Virus record (IMG/VR): IMGVR_UViG_3300045973_000396
Location: 1 to 22,645 of that record
Reading direction: 5' to 3' (one strand)
Source of the DNA: a virus
DNA: 22,645 bases
The position numbers and the translations under genes are program-made. Numbering within the stretch: the first letter of the stretch is position 1; each line of letters begins with the position of its first letter. Positions 7,276-13,624 of the stretch are shown here, one piece after another. The notes under the pieces were generated by a model. That model was given only the letters and a program-made list of their open reading frames with translations, was not told the origin of the DNA and did not search any database.

Positions 7276-7560
7276 ATGTTCACCGTGTACTCAAAGCCAG
7301 CCTGTCCGTTTTGTGATCAGGCAAAAGCACTCTTGACCCAGAAGGGTCTTCCATTCCAAGTGATCATGCTGGATGTCGGTCAACCAAAGGTCGAAGGCCA
7401 GCAGTACATCCAGCGAGCCGATCTTCTGGCTCTGTTCCCGTATGCACGTACTGTGCCGCAGATCATCGACGAACGCGAGCACATTGGAGGCTTCGCTGAG
7501 CTGCGCAAGTGGCTCGATGTTGACGCATCGCTGCGCGAGCAGGTACACATGTCCGCGTGA
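7276..7560 (+). CDS. Glutaredoxin
   Basis: A 94-aa thiol-disulfide oxidoreductase of the glutaredoxin/NrdH type. The active site is CPFC at residues 10-13 after a first strand FTVYSKP. The cis-proline motif TVP is at 59-61, followed by the conserved IIDEREHIGGFAEL, matching the glutathione-binding GG region. It probably supplies electrons to the reductase encoded just upstream. AAAGGA lies 10 nt before the ATG. A short C-terminal extension (DVDASLREQVHMSA) follows the domain. Confidence 0.93.
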   Translation: MFTVYSKPACPFCDQAKALLTQKGLPFQVIMLDVGQPKVEGQQYIQRADLLALFPYARTVPQIIDEREHIGGFAELRKWLDVDASLREQVHMSA

Positions 7561-7574
7561 ATGCTTAACTTGGG

Positions 7575-7604
7575 TTGACAGAGACGGTGTCCTTAGAGTA
7601 TGAT
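7575..7604 (+). promoter_or_regulatory. Sigma70-like promoter (TTGACA, 18 nt, TATGAT)
   Basis: TTGACA at 7575-7580, an 18-nt spacer and TATGAT at 7599-7604. A start near 7611 would give a short leader for the gene at 7630. The -10 box sits in the loop of the inverted repeat 7587-7626. Confidence 0.7.
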
Positions 7605-7626
7605 TCATCACACTCCACAAGGACAC
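7587..7626 (+). promoter_or_regulatory. Inverted repeat straddling the promoter, 3' arm over the Shine-Dalgarno
   Basis: GTGTCCTT (7587-7594) and AAGGACAC (7619-7626) are perfect 8-bp complements. The 3' arm contains the AAGGA ribosome-binding site for the ATG at 7630. The TATGAT box is between the arms, so RNA from this promoter lacks the 5' arm. The GTGTCC element also occurs in the larger repeat at 12672-12708. Confidence 0.6.
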
Positions 7627-7629
7627 TTC

Positions 7630-7944
7630 ATGGAACCACTCACACCCTGGCCCCGGCACTTCAGCACCAGCGATGACTGGACCCCGATTCATCGTGTCGA
7701 CAAGCTGCACGAGAGCCCAAGCGGGCGGTTCTTCAACATCGCGGTCGACGGTAGTTTGCTGTTCTCGGCGGTGTTTCGCCCTGATCCCCGGCTAGGGAAC
7801 GAGCTGCAGTGGTTCCTCTTCCCGTATCTCGATCTGCGTCTGAAGGAAGGCACCGAGATCGAGGCGTTCTACACGAGTGAAGGGCTGTGCGCCTCGGTGG
7901 CGGCTGGTCATCACGACGAAGCCGCATGGAAGAGGGCCGTCTGA
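7630..7944 (+). CDS. Protein of unknown function
   Basis: A 104-aa soluble product (MEPLTPWPRHFST...). It looks like an alpha/beta mini-domain, with strands around SGRFFNIAVDGSLLFSAV and LQWFLFPYLDLRL. The frame is open from 7600, but AAGGA at 7619-7623, 6 nt before the ATG at 7630, and a promoter whose -10 overlaps 7600 make 7630 the real start. It overlaps the next micro-gene by one base (TGATG). Confidence 0.68.
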   Translation: MEPLTPWPRHFSTSDDWTPIHRVDKLHESPSGRFFNIAVDGSLLFSAVFRPDPRLGNELQWFLFPYLDLRLKEGTEIEAFYTSEGLCASVAAGHHDEAAWKRAV

Positions 7945-8048
7945 TGGACCGCGACGTCAAACCTGACTGGGACTGGTTGGTCATGGTCGTTGTTGCGATC
8001 GTGACGATGCTCGTCATCGCTGTCCTCTTGGGCGGCAACGCACGATAA
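7944..8048 (+). CDS. 34-aa single-span membrane peptide
   Basis: The ATG shares its A with the preceding TGA (TGATG). The peptide has a charged, Trp-containing N-terminus (MDRDVKPDWDW) followed by a hydrophobic helix (LVMVVVAIVTMLVIAVLLGG), enough for one membrane span. Too small for family assignment. Supported by coupling and by strong hydrophobicity in a coherent frame. Confidence 0.5.
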   Translation: MDRDVKPDWDWLVMVVVAIVTMLVIAVLLGGNAR

Positions 8049-8070
8049 CCGGCATTAGCCGACGAATAAG

Positions 8071-8091
8071 CGAGGAGCCAAAGGCTCCTCG
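8071..8091 (+). terminator. Strong hairpin, probable transcription end
   Basis: CGAGGAGCC (8071-8079) and GGCTCCTCG (8083-8091) pair perfectly over 9 bp with an AAA loop, between a gene end (8048) and the next late promoter (8116). There is no T-run after it, so intrinsic termination is not certain. Confidence 0.55.
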
Positions 8092-8108
8092 TGGCGCATC
8101 CGGGGTTC

Positions 8109-8141
8109 GGGTTTCTAAATAGGACACCACCTAGGAGACCC
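8109..8141 (+). promoter_or_regulatory. Late promoter TAAATAG (8116-8122) inside a hairpin covering the Shine-Dalgarno
   Basis: CTAAATAGG is the late promoter core, 21 nt before the ATG at 8144. GGGTTTC (8109-8115) can pair with GAGACCC (8135-8141) over 7 bp, including one G-U pair. The 3' arm overlaps AGGAG (8133-8137), the ribosome-binding site. This is the same arrangement as at the endolysin gene. Confidence 0.6.
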
Positions 8142-8143
8142 AC

Positions 8144-8560
8144 ATGAACGCGGCAACACCAACCACTACAGCGGCTTCAGCGATTGCTGAATCGATGTTC
8201 TCGAAAGCAACCATCGTCTCAGCCTTCGGCTATGACTTCAACGGCATGGCTATTGCGCTGATTTGCCTCTTTGCTGGCGTCCTGTTCTTGTTCTATCGCA
8301 TCCACAAGACTGACAAGCTCGATTTCGCTGACATGATCACGAAGGACGGGCGTGCCGTCAGCCTCACTAAGATCTTGCAGTTGATTGGCGGGTTGACTTC
8401 AACCTGGATCATGATCAAGCTTACGCTGACAGGTGGCCTCACCGAAGCGCTGTTTGGTTTGTATCTCACCTATGTCGGCGCCATCGAAGGGTACAGCAAG
8501 TTCGTCGCTGCTAAGTACAACTACAAAGAAACCTCGGTCAAAGACGCGTCTAAGGAGTAA
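8144..8560 (+). CDS. Small multi-span membrane protein, holin candidate
   Basis: A 138-aa membrane protein. The N-terminal 30 residues are Ala/Thr/Ser-rich. The first span is about residues 33-51 (NGMAIALICLFAGVLFLFY). A second hydrophobic stretch (about 78-115) could form one or two spans (LQLIGGLTSTWIMIKLTL, then ALFGLYLTYVGAIEGY). The C-terminus is charged. Two to three spans, small size and late expression suit a holin, but no family signature is recognised and the endolysin gene is 3 kb away. It could instead be a virion-associated membrane protein. The tail-fibre gene follows after 3 nt. Confidence 0.62.
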   Translation: MNAATPTTTAASAIAESMFSKATIVSAFGYDFNGMAIALICLFAGVLFLFYRIHKTDKLDFADMITKDGRAVSLTKILQLIGGLTSTWIMIKLTLTGGLTEALFGLYLTYVGAIEGYSKFVAAKYNYKETSVKDASKE

Positions 8561-8563
8561 CCA

Positions 8564-10048
8564 ATGACTGCGCCGCAGCTCGTTGAGATCAGCGAAGTCT
8601 ACTCCGGCGTCGACCGTAGTTCCGAACCAGCGCGTGGTATTGAACCCACGCTGGTGGGAGTACTCGGCACCAAGAGCAACGTTGGCCACCGACACAACAT
8701 CTCAGAGATTGAAGCTCTACTTCTGGCGCTTGACCAGAAGGCCAACACTGCCGATCTTCAGACGGCGCTTGACGCCATCAGCACTCTATCGGCGGGTACT
8801 GACGTCAAGCTTCTGTCAGCGCGGCTCGACACAAAGGCTGATGTTGCTAGCGTGGTTGAGTTGTTTGAGCTCATTCGCGCGAAGGCCGATGATGTCATCA
8901 TCGGTGGAATCGTAACGGAGTTGGCGACACGTGCCAGTGCAGCTGATGTGTTGGCCATCGACGCTCGCCTTGGCGAGAAAGCCGATACCTCGATGGTTGT
9001 TGGGATCGCAACGGCCCTGAACACCAAGGCGGACGGAGTACACGGTCATCAGATCCTTGAGATTTCAGGGCTCGAAGATGACTTGGGCACGCGCGCCATG
9101 TCGCTGCATACCCACACTCTGGCGTCAATCACTGGACTTCAGGCGGAACTCGACACACGGTTTCCGCTGACTGGTGGCACGCTGAGTGGTGAACTTTCTG
9201 CCCCATCAGTCGTCGCTGACACGTTCACCTCCAACGGAGGTAGAGAGCTCTGCACGAAGAACTACGGACTTCGGCTGGCAGCTAGCCACACTGGACGACC
9301 ACTATCTTGCAAGATCATTGCGACCCGTGGGGAAGAGCCTGATGCGTTCCTGATGTGGGATGAGCCAGCGAAGGCCTGGGTGACGAACAACGGTTCCAAG
9401 ACGGTTCCACTCGTTGCAAAGCTAGCGGATCTAGGTGACGTGGTTCTAGGGGTGCCAGCGCTATGGGATACCATCGCATGGAACGGCCAGAACTGGGTGG
9501 CAGCTCCGGTGCACATCAATCCGCGTCCATCATCCTGGACCAAGACTTGGGGTGCATTGACTGACCTAGCACCGCTGCCAGTCGGTCACGCCATGGCATT
9601 GCCGGTTGAAGAGCAAATTCATCACCCAACGCAGATCCCTGATTACCTGTACAAGCTAGAGCTGGATTCGAATTCTCGCGTCATGGTGACCGAGAACGGG
9701 AACTACTCGGTGAACGTTCGCGGTCGGATCAAGATCACGTACCAGAACGCAGACCAACTTCCAGTCGGTTTCATTCGGGTGTATGCGACTCAGGCTGCCA
9801 CGGCTGAAAGCAGCGCTGGACAGCTGCTTGGGCATCTAGATCTAGTGGATCACTTTACCCCAGAAGACCGAGCACTTGGGATGAGCGGAGGCGACGCCAC
9901 CTCTTCGTGGATCGACTTCAACGCTGTGTGGGAGGCAGCACTAGAAGTAACCGGTGTCGAGTTCAAGATCTCGAACCGGCTGAAGACCGGCGTTGTTGAA
10001 CTCCAGAATGTGTTTGTGCGGTTCACGCTCTTGTCGTTTGCTGACTGA
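8564..10048 (+). CDS. Tail-fibre-like protein
   Basis: A 494-aa protein with hallmarks of phage tail fibres. HXH motifs occur at residues 42-44, 160-162 and 182-184; the last two are followed by I-X-GL-X-X-X-L segments and the last by DTRFPLTGGTLSGEL, the usual fibre linker. In T4 gp37, HXH motifs coordinate iron in the fibre shaft. Residues 50-150 are trimer-forming, heptad-like repeats (LDQKANTADLQTALDAI and similar). The region from about 370 to the end looks like a beta-rich C-terminal domain that may contact the receptor or host surface. AAGGAG lies 6 nt before the ATG; co-transcribed with the membrane protein from the late promoter at 8116. Confidence 0.82.
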   Translation: MTAPQLVEISEVYSGVDRSSEPARGIEPTLVGVLGTKSNVGHRHNISEIEALLLALDQKANTADLQTALDAISTLSAGTDVKLLSARLDTKADVASVVELFELIRAKADDVIIGGIVTELATRASAADVLAIDARLGEKADTSMVVGIATALNTKADGVHGHQILEISGLEDDLGTRAMSLHTHTLASITGLQAELDTRFPLTGGTLSGELSAPSVVADTFTSNGGRELCTKNYGLRLAASHTGRPLSCKIIATRGEEPDAFLMWDEPAKAWVTNNGSKTVPLVAKLADLGDVVLGVPALWDTIAWNGQNWVAAPVHINPRPSSWTKTWGALTDLAPLPVGHAMALPVEEQIHHPTQIPDYLYKLELDSNSRVMVTENGNYSVNVRGRIKITYQNADQLPVGFIRVYATQAATAESSAGQLLGHLDLVDHFTPEDRALGMSGGDATSSWIDFNAVWEAALEVTGVEFKISNRLKTGVVELQNVFVRFTLLSFAD

Positions 10049-10062
10049 GGACCGTTACAAAA

Positions 10063-10137
10063 GATTTGTTCAGGTCAGTGTACAAAAGTCGGGATGGGGC
10101 TATAATGCATCTATCGACTAACACGCTGGAGCAAATC
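10063..10137 (+). promoter_or_regulatory. Strong promoter TATAAT (10101-10106) between arms of an inverted repeat
   Basis: GATTTGTTC (10063-10071) pairs with GAGCAAATC (10129-10137) over 9 bp with one G-U; the 3' arm covers part of the GGAG ribosome-binding site (10128-10131) and ends 2 nt before the ATG at 10140. TATAAT at 10101-10106 is preceded at 16 nt by TGTACA (10079-10084). The 44 bases 10079-10122 match 22374-22417 at 32 positions without gaps, so both are copies of one promoter type. Confidence 0.65.
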
Positions 10138-10139
10138 AA

Positions 10140-10820
10140 ATGGCCGGTCTCTTCTCTACCGCAAAGCCCCTCGAAGCCAAGCCCACTGCCAAGGCCAAGA
10201 AGGCCAAGGCTTCCCTGCAGATCGCCGGTCTTGCTGATGTCGCGAAGCTCGACGCGCTGATCAAGGCAGCGACCGCGATGAAGGCCACGCTCGAAACGCA
10301 GGTCAAGACGGTCGGCTTCGAAACGCTGATGGGCATGGCGAACGGCGTTCGCCCGACAAGCTTCGAAGGCACGGACACCGATGTGACGGCTTCCGTCGAA
10401 ATGCGCAAGCGCGGTACGAACTCCGCGCTGAACGAAGACGAAGTCGCAGCGCTCGCGACCGTCGGCATCCAGCCGTTCATGCAAGTCGTCACGCCTGGTC
10501 TGTTCGCAATCAACCCCAAGTACGCCGAAGACGCGACGCTCCTCGGCAAGGTCGAGAAGGCCCTCTCCAAGATCGTTCCCGAAGACTTCATCGTCCAGCA
10601 AGCTGAAGTGGTCAAGGCCGTGGTCAGCGACGAAATGCTCGACGAAGCCTTCCGCACGCGCAAGTCCGCCGCCATCATCGATCTGATGACCACGATGGCT
10701 CTGAAGCCCAAGCTGAACGCCGACTACGACATGTCGCAGCTGATGGCCGATGCCGAAGCGATCATGTTCCCGAAGGCCACCAAGAAGGTCGCTCTGCCCG
10801 CCGCCAAGAAGGCCGCCTGA
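10140..10820 (+). CDS. Ala/Lys-rich protein of unknown function
   Basis: A 226-aa protein with Lys/Ala/Pro-rich ends resembling histone tails (KPTAKAKKAKA near residue 15; KATKKVALPAAKKAA at the end) and a mostly helical core (residues 25-205). No catalytic motif seen. It is the first gene behind a strong promoter and uses strongly C-ending codons, which suggests high early expression. The basic tails suggest nucleic-acid binding, but this is inference only. Confidence 0.72.
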   Translation: MAGLFSTAKPLEAKPTAKAKKAKASLQIAGLADVAKLDALIKAATAMKATLETQVKTVGFETLMGMANGVRPTSFEGTDTDVTASVEMRKRGTNSALNEDEVAALATVGIQPFMQVVTPGLFAINPKYAEDATLLGKVEKALSKIVPEDFIVQQAEVVKAVVSDEMLDEAFRTRKSAAIIDLMTTMALKPKLNADYDMSQLMADAEAIMFPKATKKVALPAAKKAA

Positions 10821-10921
10821 TGAACTCCATCAAGAAGCACCTCGCGATCTTGAAGCCCTCCGATCCCATCGATTGGCTCCTGATCGCGCTCATCGTGTAC
10901 TCCATCGTGAACTGCTTCTGA
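10820..10921 (+). CDS. 33-aa single-span membrane peptide
   Basis: The ATG overlaps the preceding stop by one base (TGATG). The peptide has a basic N-terminus (MNSIKKHLAILKP) and then a hydrophobic helix (WLLIALIVYSIVNCF) that could span or dip into the membrane. It ends 2 nt before the ligase-like gene. Too short for homology claims. Confidence 0.5.
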   Translation: MNSIKKHLAILKPSDPIDWLLIALIVYSIVNCF

Positions 10922-10923
10922 TC

Positions 10924-11544
10924 ATGGCCTATCTCGACTACCGTCCTCTCTGGGTTCCGCGGCCTGAAGTCAAGGTCGCGCCCACGATGCTGCAGTTCTA
11001 CGAGAATCGAGGGTTTTGGGCCCAGACCAAGAAGAACGGGACCTGCACCCTGATCTACGCTCATCGGAACGAGATCATCTTCAAGACCCGCCATCCGGAC
11101 GTGAACAACGGCGACCACAAGCTCTGGCGTCCTGAAGGTGATCACAACGCGTTCTTCGCCGCCCGCAAGGACTGGAACGTGTACTGCGCCGAGCTGCTGC
11201 ATTCGAAGGTCACTGGCGGCCCGAAGAACGAGCTGTTCATCTTCGACATGCTGGTTTCCGACGGCGAAGAGCTGACCGGCACGACCTTCGCCGATCGCCA
11301 AGTGATTCTCCATGACCGCTTCGACGGCAAGGACGAAGGCGACCAGATCCGCATCGCTCCGCGGATCACGCTTGCCAAGTGCATCGACGAAGGTTTCGCT
11401 GATCGCTTCCAGCACCTGAAGCCCGAGGACGAAGGTCTCGTCCTGAAAGACCCGAGTGCCGTGCTCAAACCATGTCTTAAGATTGACAGCAACTCGGCCT
11501 GGCAGGTCAAGTGCCGGATTCCGCACAGCAACTACTCCTTCTGA
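10924..11544 (+). CDS. Ligase-like covalent nucleotidyltransferase (minimal)
   Basis: A 206-aa protein with the motif order of the DNA/RNA ligase and capping enzyme superfamily. Motif I is KKNG at 36-39 (lysine nucleophile probably K36). Motif III/IIIa is LFIFDML at 104-110 with a following GEELTGTTFADR. Motif IV is EGLVLKD at 170-176. Motif V is WQVKCR at 193-198. Only the adenylation domain is present: there is no C-terminal OB domain and no motif VI. The enzyme could be a small DNA or RNA ligase, or an RNA-modifying or repair adenylyltransferase. The start at 10924 follows the stop of the micro-gene (TGATCATG). Confidence 0.75.
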   Translation: MAYLDYRPLWVPRPEVKVAPTMLQFYENRGFWAQTKKNGTCTLIYAHRNEIIFKTRHPDVNNGDHKLWRPEGDHNAFFAARKDWNVYCAELLHSKVTGGPKNELFIFDMLVSDGEELTGTTFADRQVILHDRFDGKDEGDQIRIAPRITLAKCIDEGFADRFQHLKPEDEGLVLKDPSAVLKPCLKIDSNSAWQVKCRIPHSNYSF

Positions 11545-11546
11545 CC

Positions 11547-11711
11547 ATGAGCCACAATACCCACAGCGTCCCCGCAGAGCACTTCATGGCGACCATCCAT
11601 GTGAACGTGGACAACCCCAAGCTCAGCGATGAAGCGTTCCGTGAGTTCATCCGGAACACGCTGCCGATCGTGAAGTACCCTCGTCCTGAACCCAAGGAGG
11701 ATACGAAGTGA
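11547..11711 (+). CDS. Small protein of unknown function
   Basis: A 54-aa product starting 2 nt after the ligase-like stop (MSHNTHSVPAEHFMATIHVN...). It contains one strand (MATIHVNVDN) and one helix (SDEAFREFIRNTL), then a Pro/Lys-rich tail. The frame extends upstream inside the ligase gene, but 11547 fits the overlap pattern. An internal ATG at 11586 is an alternative start. Its end overlaps the next gene (GTGA). Confidence 0.58.
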   Translation: MSHNTHSVPAEHFMATIHVNVDNPKLSDEAFREFIRNTLPIVKYPRPEPKEDTK

Positions 11712-11977
11712 AGAACGTTCTCCTCCTGCCCGGGAATTGGACTCTGCCCAATGGGTCCATCGAGCTGAAGTTCGTCAACACCGACGGCACCTACGCCTTC
11801 AGCGTCGCGTACGACAACGAGGAGTGGTACTCTGCCGCGAACCCAGCGTTCATCCCCGCCATCCGCAGGATCTGCGCGCACTTCGACGGTTCGATCAAGC
11901 TCTGGCTCGATCACCACGACGAGCCATTCAAGCTCACCAAGTCCGGCCCCGCTGCATTGCAGTTTCTGTACCTCTGA
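11708..11977 (+). CDS. Small protein of unknown function, GTG start
   Basis: An 89-aa product, beta-rich (SIELKFVNTDGTYAFSVAYD, then SIKLWLDHHDEPFKL). The GTG start overlaps the previous stop (GTGA) and is preceded by a very good AAGGAGG at 7-8 nt, which decides the start. No motif recognised. It belongs to the early block behind the promoter at 10101. Confidence 0.72.
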   Translation: MKNVLLLPGNWTLPNGSIELKFVNTDGTYAFSVAYDNEEWYSAANPAFIPAIRRICAHFDGSIKLWLDHHDEPFKLTKSGPAALQFLYL

Positions 11978-11986
11978 AGGACCACC

Positions 11987-12325
11987 ATGTCTGATGTTCT
12001 CCAACAAGCCAACGTCGTTCGCCGCGAAGTCTTCAATCCGAAGCTGAAGCGTCACGTCGATTCACTCAAGGCCTTCCTCAGCACCGGCTCCTGGGGCGAC
12101 GTGAAGTTCTACCCCGAGCTGCCGTACATCGAGGTGCCGATGTCCGTGATGGTCAAGTACCTCCGGTACAGCCTCAAGGTCGACGTCGAGACCGCGGCTG
12201 CGATGGCCGAGCGCATGGCCGCGAAGAACGTCGTCACCGAAACGCCGGCCCCGACCAAGGAAGAACGCGCCGCGGCGCTGGCATACTCGAACGAGCTGAT
12301 GAAGGCTCTGAAGGACGCAAAATGA
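11987..12325 (+). CDS. Protein of unknown function
   Basis: A 112-aa protein, helical with an Ala-rich C-terminal half (VETAAAMAERMAAKN, then TKEERAAALAYSNELMKALK). Residues 1-60 form a small domain (LKRHVDSLKAFLSTGSWGDVKF). GAAGGA precedes the ATG. The end overlaps the next gene by ATGA. Function not recognised. Confidence 0.7.
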   Translation: MSDVLQQANVVRREVFNPKLKRHVDSLKAFLSTGSWGDVKFYPELPYIEVPMSVMVKYLRYSLKVDVETAAAMAERMAAKNVVTETPAPTKEERAAALAYSNELMKALKDAK

Positions 12326-12483
12326 ACTTAGACGTTGGTGACGGCTTCATCGCCATCGCAGTCCTGTGCTTCCTCTTCTTCGTCATTCAGAGCGATGACG
12401 CGAAGACGGTTGCGGTCTCCTGCAACCACCTGAAGGCCGCGGCGGTCGCGGCATCGCAGCCGGTCCCGGAGTGCGCCAAGTGA
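12322..12483 (+). CDS. 53-aa membrane protein with two Cys, paralogue of the next gene
   Basis: An N-terminal span (about residues 8-22, FIAIAVLCFLFFVIQ) is followed by a tail with KTVAVSCNHLKAAAVAAS and PECAK. The tail aligns with that of the next gene: KTVA, Cys, AA, AAS, Pro, Cys in the same order. The ATG overlaps the previous stop (ATGA). The tail Cys pair could form a disulfide if periplasmic. Function unknown. Confidence 0.6.
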   Translation: MNLDVGDGFIAIAVLCFLFFVIQSDDAKTVAVSCNHLKAAAVAASQPVPECAK

Positions 12484-12656
12484 ACATCAATCTGAACGAG
12501 AGCGCAAGTGCCGCTCTGTCCATTGGCACGCTCTGCATCGCCGTGGCCGCGATCTTCGTGACGGTGGCCTTTGGCAGTGCGCAGAAAACCGTGGCCTGCC
12601 ATCAAGCCCAGACCGCTGCGTACGCAGCCTCGGCAGTTCCACCGCGCTGTCCCTAA
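12480..12656 (+). CDS. 58-aa membrane protein with two Cys, paralogue of the preceding gene
   Basis: The GTG at 12480 overlaps the preceding stop (GTGA); a GTG at 12471 is a possible earlier start. A hydrophobic span (ALSIGTLCIAVAAIFVTVAF) is followed by KTVACHQAQTAAYAAS and PPRCP, the same tail pattern as the preceding gene with two residues fewer between KTVA and Cys. The tandem pair looks like a duplication. It is the last gene before the dCMP deaminase promoter region. Confidence 0.6.
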   Translation: MNINLNESASAALSIGTLCIAVAAIFVTVAFGSAQKTVACHQAQTAAYAASAVPPRCP

Positions 12657-12671
12657 CTTGGGATGCAGCAC

Positions 12672-12708
12672 ATGGTGTCCATGTTACGATTTCGTACATG
12701 GACACCAT
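12672..12708 (+). promoter_or_regulatory. 13-bp perfect inverted repeat around TACGAT, covering the dCMP deaminase start codon
   Basis: Arms at 12672-12684 (ATGGTGTCCATGT) and 12696-12708 (ACATGGACACCAT) are perfect complements with an 11-nt centre that contains a -10-like TACGAT (12685-12690). The start ATG (12698-12700) is inside the 3' arm. Transcription from this -10 would begin at about the ATG, giving a leaderless mRNA. Each arm is itself partly palindromic (CATGG-3 nt-CCAT), so a protein operator is an alternative. Confidence 0.6.
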
Positions 12709-13624
12709 CACAATCAATCCCGACCGCATTGAACTTGACGAAGCGTACATGCAGATGGCGGAGGTCTGGGCCAAGCGCTCCAAGGCCAACCGACTGCAAG
12801 TAGGCGCACTGATCGTCAAGGACCGTCAGATCATCTCGGACGGCTACAATGGCATGCCGTCTGGCGTGTCAGATGACACGTGCGAAGAGTGGCACTTCGA
12901 CGGCAATCGTGATCGCGAACCTGGCTACACAGGCGAATTGATCACCAAGCCAGAGGTGCTGCACGCCGAGTCGAACGCCCTCATGAAGATCGCCGAGAAC
13001 GGTGGCGTTGGCGCTCAAGGCGCGACGATGTACACCACGTTCTCTCCGTGCCCGGAGTGCGCGAAGCTCATCAAGCAGGCGAAGATCGCGCGAGTCGTGT
13101 ATCGCAACACGTACCGCAAGCCAGACGGCATTCTGATGCTGCGCAAGCTTGGTGTTCGTGTCGATCATTTGCCATACGGTGACGAACCAGAGTTGCCAGC
13201 GTCGGCACCACGCGTACAGAATTCAGACGATCAGCGGATGTTCCAAACACCCAACGATGATTTCGCATACAGCCCAATCGCGCTGCGAACGGGTGCGCTC
13301 GATGATGTAGACTGGCCAGTGCATCCGGTGCCAACGCCACCACCGCAGCCAGCATTCCCCAAGCACAATGAAGACCCGCAGGTTATGCGGCTGCTTCGCG
13401 AAGTGGCGCAGCAACGTGCCCCGCAACCGGCCCCGAAGCCAGCTCCACCGCCTGCTCCAGTGCAGAGCTCCATGTCAGACGAAGAAGAAGTTCAACGTCT
13501 GCTTCGCGAGTTCGAGGCGCATCAAGCAGTCGAGGCTGCAAAGACACAAGCTTCGTCAATGGGTTCACCGACTGGGCAGACGCCCGCCCAGCGTGAAGCT
13601 CCTTACAAGTCGACGTTCCTGTGA
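12698..13624 (+). CDS. cd: dCMP deaminase with long C-terminal extension
   Basis: Residues 1-165 form a deoxycytidylate deaminase, which makes dUMP for thymidylate synthesis. The zinc site is H89-A-E91 with P117-C118-P-E-C121, and YNGMPSG at 50-56 is the family substrate motif; the T4 enzyme is 193 aa. Residues 165-308 are an extra tail, Pro-rich (PTPPPQPAFP, PQPAPKPAPPPAPV) with two copies of a short helix (VMRLLREV at 229-236 and VQRLLREF at 265-272). The tail may bind a partner or another copy. No Shine-Dalgarno; the start codon lies in an inverted repeat. The 3' end overlaps the DnaE-like fragment by GTGA. Confidence 0.9.
   Translation: MDTITINPDRIELDEAYMQMAEVWAKRSKANRLQVGALIVKDRQIISDGYNGMPSGVSDDTCEEWHFDGNRDREPGYTGELITKPEVLHAESNALMKIAENGGVGAQGATMYTTFSPCPECAKLIKQAKIARVVYRNTYRKPDGILMLRKLGVRVDHLPYGDEPELPASAPRVQNSDDQRMFQTPNDDFAYSPIALRTGALDDVDWPVHPVPTPPPQPAFPKHNEDPQVMRLLREVAQQRAPQPAPKPAPPPAPVQSSMSDEEEVQRLLREFEAHQAVEAAKTQASSMGSPTGQTPAQREAPYKSTFL

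Noticed and set aside
8071-8091. Classical rho-independent terminator
   Set aside because: The stem is excellent but no T-run follows, so I list it as a probable end with reduced confidence and not as a proven intrinsic terminator.
10762-11526. Minus-strand open frame (254 aa) opposite the ligase-like gene
   Set aside because: Same codon-shadow effect; the plus strand carries clear ligase motifs and good gene coupling.
12658-12690. TTGGGA with TACGAT as a standard promoter for the dCMP deaminase
   Set aside because: The spacer would be 21 nt, too long for sigma70; only the -10-like box and the inverted repeat are kept as evidence.
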